A DNA stretch of 62,131 nucleotides from an uncultured Chthonomonas sp. (GTDB lineage Bacteria > Armatimonadota > Chthonomonadetes > Chthonomonadales > CAJBBX01). The notes below the pieces were generated by a model. It worked only from the letters and a program-made list of their open reading frames with translations, made no database searches and was not told where the DNA came from. Positions 37,660 through 46,142 of the stretch are shown here, one piece after another (position 1 is the stretch's first letter; every line of letters starts with the position of its first letter). The translations under genes and the position numbers were made by a program. The stretch covers positions 1 through 62,131 of the forward strand of contig CAJBBX010000009.1 in NCBI GenBank assembly GCA_903951425.1, read 5' to 3'.

Positions 37660-38454
37660 TTACCGCATCTCCTGGCCGCCGGTGACGTTGAGGGCCTGGC
37701 CGGTCATGTAGGACGACTCGTCGGAGCAGAGGAAGACGACCACGTTGCTCACGTCCTCATAGGTGCAGCCGCGGCCCAGCGGCACCTGGCTCTCGTACTT
37801 CTTGCGGACCTCGTCCGGGGTCAGGCCCTGGGTCTTGGCGTATTGCTCGTATAGGCTCTGCTGCCAGAGCGTGCCGTCAAGCAGGTTGCCGGGGCAGATG
37901 GCGTTGACCCGGACGCCGTGCGGGGCCAGGTCCAGCGCCAACGACTGGGTCAGGCCTATGCCGCCGAACTTGCTGGCCGCATAGGCGCTGTTGCGAAACG
38001 AGCCCTTCTTGCCCGACTTGCTGTTGATCTGGACGATGGTCCCCTTGCCGTTGGGGGCCATGACGCGGGCGGCGGCCTGTGCGCAGACGAAGTAGCCGTT
38101 CAGGTTGACGTCGATCACCTTCTTCCAGGCGCCGGCGTCGAACTCCAGCACGTCCTTGGCGATCAGGACGCCCGCGTTGGCCACCAGGATATCCAGCCCG
38201 CCGAAGGCATCCACCGTGGCCTTCACCATGGCCTCCGCGCCCACGGGGTCGGTCACGTCCACCGTCACGCCGATGGCGCCGCAACCGGTCTCCCCCGCGA
38301 TGGCCGCAGCCGTCTCGGCGGCCTTGGGGCCGTTCATGTCCGCGATGGTGATGCCCTTGCAGCCCTCGGCCGCCAGACGCCGGGCGATGCCCTCGCCCAA
38401 TCCCTGCGCGGCGCCGGTAACGATGGCGACGCGCCCCTCAAGACGCTTGCTCAA
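37660..38454 (-). CDS. Short-chain dehydrogenase, SrlD-like (sorbitol-6-phosphate dehydrogenase type)
   Basis: A 264-residue SDR. The nucleotide-binding loop is TGAAQGLGEG (about residues 14-23), and the catalytic Tyr/Lys are in NSAYAASKFGG. QINSKSGKKGSFRNS and the C-terminus (VPLGRGCTYEDVSNVVVF ... YMTGQALNVTGGQ) are very like sorbitol-6-phosphate 2-dehydrogenase and the SDR half of the bifunctional RhaEW/YuxG proteins. It is last in the operon aldolase - zinc dehydrogenase - SDR, so it probably oxidises or reduces an aldehyde/ketose intermediate. Confidence 0.85.
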   Translation of the reverse strand: MSKRLEGRVAIVTGAAQGLGEGIARRLAAEGCKGITIADMNGPKAAETAAAIAGETGCGAIGVTVDVTDPVGAEAMVKATVDAFGGLDILVANAGVLIAKDVLEFDAGAWKKVIDVNLNGYFVCAQAAARVMAPNGKGTIVQINSKSGKKGSFRNSAYAASKFGGIGLTQSLALDLAPHGVRVNAICPGNLLDGTLWQQSLYEQYAKTQGLTPDEVRKKYESQVPLGRGCTYEDVSNVVVFLCSDESSYMTGQALNVTGGQEMR

Positions 38455-38474
38455 TGCCTCTCCTCCTCCAGGTC

Positions 38475-40190
38475 CTACTCAGCTGCTACCGTGAGCGCGA
38501 ACAGCTCTTCCTCCGCCGCCTTGGTCCAGAACTTGCCGTCCTGCATCTTCGCGTAGACGGTGGGGTACGCCTCCTGCAGCTCGGCCAGGGACATGAGCGG
38601 CATCTCTTCGATGAGCGGGAAGACCAGTGTCTTGCCGGGGAAGCGGCCGTTCTTAACGCCGAGCAGGCCCTCCTGCGCGGTCTTCATGCCGCCGATGGCC
38701 GCCAGCGAGGCGTTGGTGTTCAGCTCCTTCGCCTCGACCATGGCGAGGGTCTGGCGCATGTCGGCGATGGAGGAGCCGCTGCTGCCGATGAAGCGTACGC
38801 CGCGGTTGCGGATGGCGTCGGCGTCGAGCTGGGCCATGGTACCGCGGGCGACACCGGCGAAGACGTTGCACCAGGCGTTGTCGCCCAGGTAGTCGATGGA
38901 GTGCTCGATGAGCGCGGGCACGGGCACCAGCGAGATGATGTCATCGAAGCCCTTGCCGCCGGTGAGCCGCTTCAGCTCGAGGTTGAACTCCTCGGGGCTC
39001 ATGCCCTTGGGGTTGATGGTGACCAGGCGAACGCCGCGCTTCTGGGCCTCGCCGGAGAGCCGATCGACGAGGGTGGCCAGGCGACCGTCGTCGATGTCCG
39101 TGCCCACGATGAGCGACGGCGGGTTGGCGTGCATGACGGCCCGCTGCACGTGCATCTGGCCCATGGGACCGGCGGCCCCGATGAACCAGGCCATGCCGCC
39201 CGCCAGCAGGTCGGCGCCGCGGGGCTCGGCGTAGGCCGCGGCGGCCTCGAGGCTTGCGGTGCCCATGTAGTGGTGCCAGTTGTAGTGGATGCGGCCGATG
39301 TCGATGGTGAGCTTGCGGGCCACGGCGTGCGGGCCCACGAAGTTCAGCATGCCGTGGTTGGCCAGCGTGGATGCGGCGCCCTCGATGGCCTCCGGCTCGG
39401 GCGCGCCGAGCACGAGGATGTCGTCGAAGCCCGCGTCGCCGGTCTCGGCGGCCTTCAGCGCGGCCCAGTCGTCCACCGAGGCGACGGCCTTGCAGGGCGC
39501 GCCGTCGGCCAGGGGCAGGGCAGCCGCGTAGTCGCCTACCACCACCGCGGAGCCCGCGGGGCCTTCGGGCGCGGCTCCGTCCCAGACCTCGCCGCCCGCG
39601 CCCGGTCCGGCCAGCACGAGCAGGCGCCCGCCGGCCTTGATCCCGGCGCGGTGGCCCTGGTTGTAGGCGCCCACAACGCAGGCCCACGGCTCCACCAGGG
39701 CGGTCTCGGCGTAGCAGGTCTCGTCGCTGATGGGCAGGAGGTAGCAGCCCTCGTCGCCGTCGATCATCGACTGCGGGATGATGCTGTACTGGCTCAGGCC
39801 GCCGCTGATGGCGTAACCGTAGGCCATGGAGACGCCCTTGTAGAAGACGTCGGCCTGGACGATGAAGCGCTGCCCCACGCTGAACTTGCCGGTCAGGTCT
39901 GCGCCCACCTGCACCACGGTGATGGCGACCTCGTGGCCCAGCGTGGCCGGGTCGACGCTCAGGTCGCGGCCCACCATGCGCGGGTGGCCTGCGCCCAGGG
40001 CGATGACCTTGGTGTCGGAGAAGCAGAGGCCGTTGGCGTCCTGCCGCACCAGCAGCTCGTACGGACCGGGCTGCGGCACATCGACTTCTTCGACCTTCAG
40101 GCTGTCATACCCGTCGCCGTAGAAGTGCCACTTCAGCATTCGCTGGGGCACGGGCTGCGTTCCGGCGCGGTAGGCATCGAGCTTGCTCAT
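38475..40190 (-). CDS. Zinc-dependent medium-chain dehydrogenase with duplicated nucleotide-binding domain
   Basis: A 571-residue protein, about 200 residues longer than usual. The GroES-like catalytic domain has C56 (LCFSDTKV), G85-H86-E87 and E168 (VEPWACVVGA), typical of sorbitol/threonine dehydrogenases. It is followed by two Rossmann-like units. The first has LVLAGPGAGG (191-200) and ends LANHGMLNFVG; the second has WFIGAAGPMG (335-344) and ends LGDNAWCNVFAG. It probably uses NAD(P) on a sugar, alditol or sugar phosphate. Only one of the two units can be the ordinary cofactor site. ATG at 40190 gives a normal start. Confidence 0.78.
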   Translation of the reverse strand: MSKLDAYRAGTQPVPQRMLKWHFYGDGYDSLKVEEVDVPQPGPYELLVRQDANGLCFSDTKVIALGAGHPRMVGRDLSVDPATLGHEVAITVVQVGADLTGKFSVGQRFIVQADVFYKGVSMAYGYAISGGLSQYSIIPQSMIDGDEGCYLLPISDETCYAETALVEPWACVVGAYNQGHRAGIKAGGRLLVLAGPGAGGEVWDGAAPEGPAGSAVVVGDYAAALPLADGAPCKAVASVDDWAALKAAETGDAGFDDILVLGAPEPEAIEGAASTLANHGMLNFVGPHAVARKLTIDIGRIHYNWHHYMGTASLEAAAAYAEPRGADLLAGGMAWFIGAAGPMGQMHVQRAVMHANPPSLIVGTDIDDGRLATLVDRLSGEAQKRGVRLVTINPKGMSPEEFNLELKRLTGGKGFDDIISLVPVPALIEHSIDYLGDNAWCNVFAGVARGTMAQLDADAIRNRGVRFIGSSGSSIADMRQTLAMVEAKELNTNASLAAIGGMKTAQEGLLGVKNGRFPGKTLVFPLIEEMPLMSLAELQEAYPTVYAKMQDGKFWTKAAEEELFALTVAAE

Positions 40191-40241
40191 CACTGGCTCC
40201 CTTATCGTTGGATGCGCCCGCACCGATGCGGGCGCAGGTGG

Positions 40242-41012
40242 TCACTTGTTGCCGATCAGGTTCTGGCGGTAGGCCTCGTCCGGGCGGGTATGGATGCGTG
40301 CCACGTTCTCCGGGGTGAAGAAGCGCGGGCCGCCCAGGGCGTAGGTGCCCAGCAGCACGCGGGCCGTCTTCACGTACATGGCGGTGGCGGTCTGCACGTC
40401 GCGGGCGGTTTTGCCTGTGGCGATGAGGCCGTGGTTCTCCATGAGGATCACCTTGGGCGCCATGTTGTAGGTGTCGATGAACGCCTCCACGCGGTCGCGC
40501 ACGGTCTTGGCCAGCACCACGCCGGGGTCGACGTACTCGACATAGCATACGGCAGGGCCGCAGCAGACGATCTCGTCAGGGAAGAGCCTGCCCGAGACGG
40601 CCTCGCGCGAGTTGGCTGAGCAGAGGATCGAGTTCACGGCGGTGGGGTGCGTATGGCCCACGAAGCCGATGCTCGGCAGCGAGAGCAGGTACGCATGGAG
40701 GAAGGTCTCCACCGAGGGGCGGGGCCGCTCGCCGGTGCAGCCGATGCGCGCATCGAGCAAGACGCGTCCGACTTCGGCGTCGTCGATGTCGGGACCCTCC
40801 AGCGTCGCCAGGATCTTCTGGGTGGAGACCAGGACGAAGCTCTCCTCGTCGGCCGCGCCCATCTCCTTGCCGGACTGCTTTACCAGGAAGCAGGTCTCAT
40901 CGACGCGGGCGGACGTGTTGCCCTCGCCCAGGATGGCGAGGTCGCGCGCCGGGTCGCCGAGATGGCGCGACAGGGCGACGAGTTCAGGCATGACGGCAGA
41001 GACGTCGGGCAT
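40242..41012 (-). CDS. Class II aldolase/adducin-family protein
   Basis: A 256-residue aldolase relative. GEGNTSARV, IGFVGHTHPTAVN (zinc-binding HxH) and ILMENHGLIATGKT (third His) give the zinc site used for splitting sugar phosphates such as rhamnulose-1-phosphate or fuculose-1-phosphate. The start at 41012 follows TTGGAGG by 6 bases. It is the first gene of the three-gene operon. In RhaEW-type proteins such a domain is fused to an SDR like the last gene of this operon; here they are separate. Confidence 0.85.
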   Translation of the reverse strand: MPDVSAVMPELVALSRHLGDPARDLAILGEGNTSARVDETCFLVKQSGKEMGAADEESFVLVSTQKILATLEGPDIDDAEVGRVLLDARIGCTGERPRPSVETFLHAYLLSLPSIGFVGHTHPTAVNSILCSANSREAVSGRLFPDEIVCCGPAVCYVEYVDPGVVLAKTVRDRVEAFIDTYNMAPKVILMENHGLIATGKTARDVQTATAMYVKTARVLLGTYALGGPRFFTPENVARIHTRPDEAYRQNLIGNK

Positions 41013-41031
41013 GGAGGGCCTCCAATGTGCT

Positions 41032-41124
41032 GGGGTTGTGCCCTGATTCTGGCACACACCTGCAACCCCGGAGGCCCCAGCGCCAAAGGCGCGGCCTGTG
41101 TTAGCCCAGGGCGTTGCCCCGGGC
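41032..41124. other. Three successive hairpins upstream of the aldolase operon
   Basis: A hairpin with arms GGGGTTG (41032-41038) and CAACCCC (41063-41069); a perfect GCGCC-AAA-GGCGC (41080-41092); and GCCCAGGGC/GCCCCGGGC (41104-41124, one mismatch). They lie between two minus-strand genes and could end the upstream transcript or form the aldolase leader. The last two resemble short palindromic repeats I have seen elsewhere in GC-rich genomes. Confidence 0.4.
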
Positions 41125-41138
41125 CCATGCGCGCAACA

Positions 41139-42224
41139 TCAGAGCGAGATCGCCGAGAGGTCGATCGTGATGGCGCGCCCACCGGGGACGGCGCCCGTGA
41201 ATGTGACGGACTTGAGCTTCACGTCCTTGGGCACAGTGTAGATATAGCGGAACTTGACCTCGGAGCCCTTCTCGGGGCTGTACTCGGTCTCGCGGTCCGA
41301 CGTGGGGTGCATCATGAGCTTCTCTTCGCTGCTGGTTCCATCCTCGAACCGAAGCAGGGCGCCCCACGAATCCCACCGGACGATCTCGCACTTCTCGTGG
41401 CCTTCGTTCCGAAGGCGCATGGAGAGCGCGACGAACTGGTAGTCCTCGGGAGCGGGCTCGCCGCCCTTGGTGCCGGTGTAGAGCGACGCGCCCTCCAACG
41501 CGAGGCTCAGGGCCTCGCGGCAGGACTGGTCGCGAGCCGGGATCTGGAAGACTTCACCAACCTTGGCGGAGTACTCGGTCTTGGCCTTGAAGCCCTTGGG
41601 CTCCGACGGGTCGGCGAAGGCGGCCGCCAGCGGCGCCAGCTTGCCCTTCAGCGGGTAGCGCAGGACCTGGTCGTCGGGCGAGATGACCATCAGCTTCTCG
41701 ATGTCGGCGTCGGCGGCCATGGGGATCACGACGTAGGCCGCCAGCTTCTGGCCGGGCTTGAGGCTGATGCTGAAGGTCTCGCCGGTCTCGGGCCGCGCGA
41801 TCTCCTTGATGTACTCGGTGTTGGCGCCCTTCTCGTCCACAACCGTGAAGCGGAACGTGTCGAAGCGGGCCAGGACCTCCTGGCTCTGCGGGTTGTGGAG
41901 GGTGAACGTGCAGACCACGAGCTTCTCGGCGGCCAGCGGCATGCAGTACTCGTTGCCCAGCCGCACGCGGTCGCCGCGGTACTCCACTTTGGTCATGGAG
42001 ATGTTCATCGGCGACGACTTGCCCAGGGTGTACTCGGTCCCCAGCGTCACCTCGCTGCCTGACATCTGCTTGGTGCCCAGCGTGTAGGGCGGCTTGTTCT
42101 GGGTAGGCTTGGGCTTCGCGGCGGCAGGTTTCGGCTTCGGCTTGACGGGCTTCTTCTGAGCGAACGCCGGCAGGACGGCCGTCGCCGACACCGCCAACAG
42201 GACCGCGATTATTGATCTACGCAT
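41139..42224 (-). CDS. Exported protein with two beta-sandwich domains, unknown
   Basis: A 361-residue secreted protein: signal peptide (residues 1-22, ending AFA), a Lys/Pro/Ala-rich linker (KKPVKPKPKPAAAKPKP), then two beta-rich domains that look like tandem Ig/DUF4352-type folds (LVVCTFTLHNPQSQEV ... and FVALSMRLRNEGHEKCEIV ...). An AAGGAGGG ribosome site lies 6 bases before the start at 42224. It follows the ebo-type cluster by 112 bases on the same strand; a link is possible but not shown. Confidence 0.7.
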   Translation of the reverse strand: MRRSIIAVLLAVSATAVLPAFAQKKPVKPKPKPAAAKPKPTQNKPPYTLGTKQMSGSEVTLGTEYTLGKSSPMNISMTKVEYRGDRVRLGNEYCMPLAAEKLVVCTFTLHNPQSQEVLARFDTFRFTVVDEKGANTEYIKEIARPETGETFSISLKPGQKLAAYVVIPMAADADIEKLMVISPDDQVLRYPLKGKLAPLAAAFADPSEPKGFKAKTEYSAKVGEVFQIPARDQSCREALSLALEGASLYTGTKGGEPAPEDYQFVALSMRLRNEGHEKCEIVRWDSWGALLRFEDGTSSEEKLMMHPTSDRETEYSPEKGSEVKFRYIYTVPKDVKLKSVTFTGAVPGGRAITIDLSAISL

Positions 42225-42336
42225 CCAACCCTCCTTCTGTGTTGTGGAAGGCCGGCATGGGCCGGCATCCCGCATGTACGCCGATGACGTGGCCGTGGAC
42301 TCCCATGGGGCGTCCGCCGGGCGGCCATGCCCGGGA

Positions 42337-43737
42337 TCAAGCGAGGTGCCGGAGAATCAGTCCAAAGACGTCAGTAGAATCTACTTCGCCAGCCGCCGGC
42401 AGGTCCGCGCTTCGTGTGGCGAAGAGCGGCCGGCCGCCCGGCGCAGCCACGGGCCGTCCGTGGCTTCCCCGGACCAGTGAGGCGTCCAGGGGCGTCAGGG
42501 TCATCAGGGTGCGGAAGCCCAGCTTCTTCTTGAGGAGCGTGGCGCCCGCTTTGATCCCGGGGAAGCGGATCGCGGGATCGAAATAGAGCTCTGCCGGGTC
42601 ATATCCCGGCTTGCGGTGGATATCCACCGTACGCGCGAAATCAGGCGCCCGCGCGTCGTCCAACCAGTAGTAGTACGCAAACCAGGCGTCAGGCGCGGCC
42701 ACGGCGACCAGCTCACCTGTTCGCGGGTGGTTCAGGCCGGCCTTGCGTATGCCGTCGGCATCCAGCACCTGCTCCACGCCGGGCGCCTGCTCGACGATGC
42801 GCCGCACGGTCGGCAGGTCGGCTGGGTCGCGCACGTAGGTATGCGCCACCTGGTGGTCGGCCACGGCGAAGGCCCGGCTGGCGCCCGCGTCCAGCAACTC
42901 CAGGCCCAGCTCCTCGCGAATGGCGATGAGGCCCGCCTCGCGCAGATGCCGGTTCAGATGGACGGGCCGCGTTACGTCGGTGATGCCGTACTCGGAGAGG
43001 ACGACCACCTGCGCACCGCGGCCCTCGTAGAAGGCAATCAACTCGCCGCAGATCGCGTCCACCTGTGCCAGGTCGCGGGCCACGGCGGCGGTGTCGGAGG
43101 GGCCGTTACGCTGCAGCACGTAGTCCATGTGCGGCAGGTAGACCAGCGTCAGCGTGGGTCCGGAGGCCTCTTCCACCCGCATGGCAGCGTCGGCGATCCA
43201 GCGTGTGGAGCGAAGGGTCGTCCGCGGTCCCCAGAACTCGAAGAGCGGGAACGTGCCCAGTTCGGTGTTCAGGTCGGCCCGAAGCTCCGGAGGCCAGGTG
43301 TAGACGTCGGGCAGCTTTCGTCCGTCGGCGGGGTACATGGGCCTCGGAGTCACGGCGATGTCGGCCGAGGAGTGCATGTTGAACCACCAGAAGAGGTTGG
43401 CGCAGGTGAAGGCGGGGTCCATCTCGCGCGCCTTCTCCCAGAGCTTGGGAGCCTGCACCAGCCTGTTCGACTGCCGCCAGAAGCGCACCTCGCACTCGTC
43501 CCGGAAGCACCATCCGTTGGCCACGACGCCGTGCTGGGCGGGCGTAACTCCGGTGAGGTAGTTGGACTGGGCGGTGCAGGTGACGGCCGGGAAGGCCTCG
43601 CTGATCGTGGCCGACGCCCCGCCGGCGACCCACCGCGAGAGCGCCGGTGCGGCAGGATCGCCATTGGGCCCGCACAAGCGCAGCAGGTCGGGCGTGAGCC
43701 CCACCACGTTCAGCACGACCGTCTTGCGCAGCGCCAC
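42337..43737 (-). CDS. eboF: Ebo-cluster alkaline phosphatase-family protein (EboF-like)
   Basis: A 466-residue type I phosphodiesterase/nucleotide pyrophosphatase-fold protein. KTVVLNVVGLTPDLLR is typical of EboF, and the nucleophile threonine is in FPAVTCTAQSNYLTG. Further metal-site segments are HMDYVLQRNG and VLSEYGITDV, then DHQVAHTYV. It probably hydrolyses a phosphate ester of the ebo product or of its lipid carrier. The start GTG at 43737 lies 5 bases after the EboE stop. It is last in the cluster. Confidence 0.8.
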   Translation of the reverse strand: MALRKTVVLNVVGLTPDLLRLCGPNGDPAAPALSRWVAGGASATISEAFPAVTCTAQSNYLTGVTPAQHGVVANGWCFRDECEVRFWRQSNRLVQAPKLWEKAREMDPAFTCANLFWWFNMHSSADIAVTPRPMYPADGRKLPDVYTWPPELRADLNTELGTFPLFEFWGPRTTLRSTRWIADAAMRVEEASGPTLTLVYLPHMDYVLQRNGPSDTAAVARDLAQVDAICGELIAFYEGRGAQVVVLSEYGITDVTRPVHLNRHLREAGLIAIREELGLELLDAGASRAFAVADHQVAHTYVRDPADLPTVRRIVEQAPGVEQVLDADGIRKAGLNHPRTGELVAVAAPDAWFAYYYWLDDARAPDFARTVDIHRKPGYDPAELYFDPAIRFPGIKAGATLLKKKLGFRTLMTLTPLDASLVRGSHGRPVAAPGGRPLFATRSADLPAAGEVDSTDVFGLILRHLA

Positions 43738-43742
43738 GCGGC

Positions 43743-44972
43743 CTAGGCTCCGGCTCCGGCAGCTTGCAGCGCCGCCAGCGTCCACTCGTACTCGGACGCG
43801 ATGGAGCGGAGGAGCCCGCGCTTCAGCTCAGGCGGCAGCACGTCCCAGGTATAGGTCTCGATCTCCAGGTGCGACGTGATGCCGTCGCGCAGGGCCGCTT
43901 GCAGCGCCCCAGGGATATCGTCCCGGGTCGACTGCAGCTTGCCGAAGCCCGGAGCGAAGAGCGGCACATGGAAGTGGACGCGCCACTCGACCGCGTCGGG
44001 ATCGTGGATGTCCTCCAGCGCGGGACCCAGGTCGGCATGGTGCACGATGGCGCCGTCGGCATGGCGCTCCGCCACCTGGTGCAGGTAGGTCGACTCGACG
44101 AAGGCCGCCAGCCGCTTGCCCACGCTCTCCCGGGCCACGGGGTCGGTGGGCAGCACCACGCGCAGGGCGGCCGAAACCTGGATGCGGCCGATGGAGGCGC
44201 CTACGCGCTCCAGTTCGCTCCGTACGCGGCTGAACTCCTCGTACTGCACGGAGAAGTGGCAGGTGTCGTAGCAGAGCCGCACGTGCCGCTGGAGCAGCCG
44301 CTGGGCCTCGGGCAGAGGCACGCCCAGGGCCTCGGCCAGCATGGGACCGCCCTGAGGCAAAAGCTCGTCCTCGAAGAAGGCCACGAACTCGGGACCATCC
44401 TCGATCAGGCCGTCCGGCTCGGGCTCGATGTCCAGGTGGATCAGCCGCCCGGTGTCGCGCTCCACGGCGGCCATGGTCTCGGCGACCTGCACCACGTTGG
44501 CCAGCATGGCGGCTCGGTCGGGCTTCTCTTCGCCCGTGAACCAGCGCTTGTAGGAGAGCGGCGAGGTGGAGATGCCGCCGTCACCGCCCTCGGGCATCAG
44601 TTCCGCCAGGATGGTCACCAGCCGCAGCGTGTACTCCGTGCGCTCATCCGTGGCCCAGTCCGGCGCGAAGACCTGGTCCTTCACCGTGGCGTGGTGGAAC
44701 GAGCCGAACGGGAAGCCGTTGATCAGGGCCGCATAGAGCCCTTCGGCCGCCAGGAACTCCGCCGCCTCGGCCAGGGCGTCGCCCTCCAGCAGCTCCTGCG
44801 CCGCCTGGTCGGAGAGCCGCAGGCCGATGCCGAAGGGCGCCTCGGGCGAAAGCGCTGCCTTAAGCGGCACGGCGTAGGTGCGCAGGCCCTGCAGCACCTC
44901 CGCCCAGCCCTCGCCGGGGTGAATGTTGGTGCAGTAGGTCAGATCGAGCGGGGCGGCGGCCGGAACCTGCAT
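43743..44972 (-). CDS. eboE: Ebo-cluster TIM-barrel protein (EboE-like)
   Basis: A 409-residue xylose-isomerase-like TIM barrel. LDLTYCTNIHPGEGW, SFHHATVKDQVFAPDW, RLIHLDIEPEPDGL and RLCYDTCHFSVQYEEF provide likely metal ligands, and HLEIETYTWDVLP closes the barrel. This matches the metabolite traffic protein EboE. The exact chemistry is not known for the family. It lies 12 bases after EboB. Confidence 0.85.
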   Translation of the reverse strand: MQVPAAAPLDLTYCTNIHPGEGWAEVLQGLRTYAVPLKAALSPEAPFGIGLRLSDQAAQELLEGDALAEAAEFLAAEGLYAALINGFPFGSFHHATVKDQVFAPDWATDERTEYTLRLVTILAELMPEGGDGGISTSPLSYKRWFTGEEKPDRAAMLANVVQVAETMAAVERDTGRLIHLDIEPEPDGLIEDGPEFVAFFEDELLPQGGPMLAEALGVPLPEAQRLLQRHVRLCYDTCHFSVQYEEFSRVRSELERVGASIGRIQVSAALRVVLPTDPVARESVGKRLAAFVESTYLHQVAERHADGAIVHHADLGPALEDIHDPDAVEWRVHFHVPLFAPGFGKLQSTRDDIPGALQAALRDGITSHLEIETYTWDVLPPELKRGLLRSIASEYEWTLAALQAAGAGA

Positions 44973-44984
44973 GGTGTTGACTCC

Positions 44985-45806
44985 TCAGACGGCGTGGGCG
45001 GATACGGGCGGCTTGAACTTGGGGCACTGCCCCAGGAAGGTGATTGGGTTGTCCCAGACGATCTTCCGAGCCAGGGCGTCGGCATGGCCGCGCCGTCGCA
45101 TCTCCATGACAAACTGCGGCACCGCAGCGGGAACGCTGTGGCCCCAGTCGCAGGCCGAGTCGACGTAGACGCGGTCGGCGCCGTGCATCTCGATGATGTC
45201 CACCGCACGGGCGACTGAAACCTTGGTCTGCGGGTAGAGCGTCAGGCCGGTCCAGAAGCCGTTGTCCAGGATCATCTCGATGGTGTGCTCTTCGGCGTGG
45301 TCGATGCTCACCCGAGCCGGGTCCATGTTCGGGAACGACTGGAGCGCCTGGATGATGGCCCGGGTGCCCTTGTGCTTGTCCTCGAGGTGCGGCGTGTGGA
45401 TCAGGATCATCTGGTTGTGTTCCAGCGCCAGCGCCACATGGTCCTTGAATGTCTCGATCTCGTTCCGCGTCACGCGGTTCAGGCCGATCTCGCCGATGCC
45501 CAGCACGTTGGCGTGGTCGAGGTACTTGGGGATGCGCTGTACCACGGCCCGCGCCAGGTCTCGCTCCTCGCCCTCTTTGGGGTTGAGGCAGAGCCAGGTG
45601 TAGTGCTGGATCCCGAACCGGGCCGCGCGCTTCGGCTCGAACTCGGTGAGCTGGCGGAAGTAGTCGTCGAACCCGTCCGCGGTGCTACGGTCCCAGCCGG
45701 CCCAGAACGCCGGCTCGGTGATGGCCGCGCAGCCCATGAGCGCCATCTGCGTGTAGTCGTCGGTGGTGCGCGACACCATGTGGGCGTGCATCTCGATGTA
45801 GTCCAT
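44985..45806 (-). CDS. eboB: Ebo-cluster TatD-like hydrolase (EboB-like)
   Basis: A 273-residue metal-dependent hydrolase. [14 protein letters not shown] (HxH), [34 protein letters not shown] and [12 protein letters not shown] supply the usual metal ligands of the amidohydrolase/TatD fold. This is the EboB-type subgroup rather than a DNase TatD. It lies 5 bases after the small protein gene. Confidence 0.85.
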   Translation of the reverse strand: MDYIEMHAHMVSRTTDDYTQMALMGCAAITEPAFWAGWDRSTADGFDDYFRQLTEFEPKRAARFGIQHYTWLCLNPKEGEERDLARAVVQRIPKYLDHANVLGIGEIGLNRVTRNEIETFKDHVALALEHNQMILIHTPHLEDKHKGTRAIIQALQSFPNMDPARVSIDHAEEHTIEMILDNGFWTGLTLYPQTKVSVARAVDIIEMHGADRVYVDSACDWGHSVPAAVPQFVMEMRRRGHADALARKIVWDNPITFLGQCPKFKPPVSAHAV

Positions 45807-45811
45807 GGCGA

Positions 45812-46123
45812 CTACGCTCCCTTCTCCGAGGCCGGGTCCCAGGCGCCTCGGGCGGCCTTCTGGTCCAGCTTGGGCTTCGGCTCCACGGTGGGATCGCTGA
45901 AGATCATCTGGATGCGCTGGGCGCGGCCGGCGCCGGGCTCAGCCAGCACGGCGATGGCCCGCACTAGGGCCTCCATGCGGTAGTCCGACCGCCAGTCGCC
46001 GCCGGACCTGTCCAGCCGATCCAGGAAGGCGGCCACGTCCAGGACGCGGTGGCGGTTCTCGATGAAGTACTCGTCGACGGCCTCGCGGGCCGGGAGGGGC
46101 TTGGGTCGACTCGTTCCGCTCAT
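45812..46123 (-). CDS. Small protein of the ebo-type cluster, position of EboA
   Basis: A 103-residue soluble protein ([54 protein letters not shown]). It stands where EboA is expected in some clusters but is less than half the usual EboA length. I cannot confirm homology. Tight spacing with both neighbours (19 and 5 bases) argues that it belongs to the same system. Confidence 0.65.
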   Translation of the reverse strand: MSGTSRPKPLPAREAVDEYFIENRHRVLDVAAFLDRLDRSGGDWRSDYRMEALVRAIAVLAEPGAGRAQRIQMIFSDPTVEPKPKLDQKAARGAWDPASEKGA

Positions 46124-46142
46124 GCAGGCCTCCTTGTCAGCC

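Noticed and set aside
38454-40619. 721-codon plus-strand open frame
   Set aside because: Antisense to the dehydrogenase and aldolase genes, with low-complexity His/Val/Gly-rich sequence typical of GC-rich shadows.
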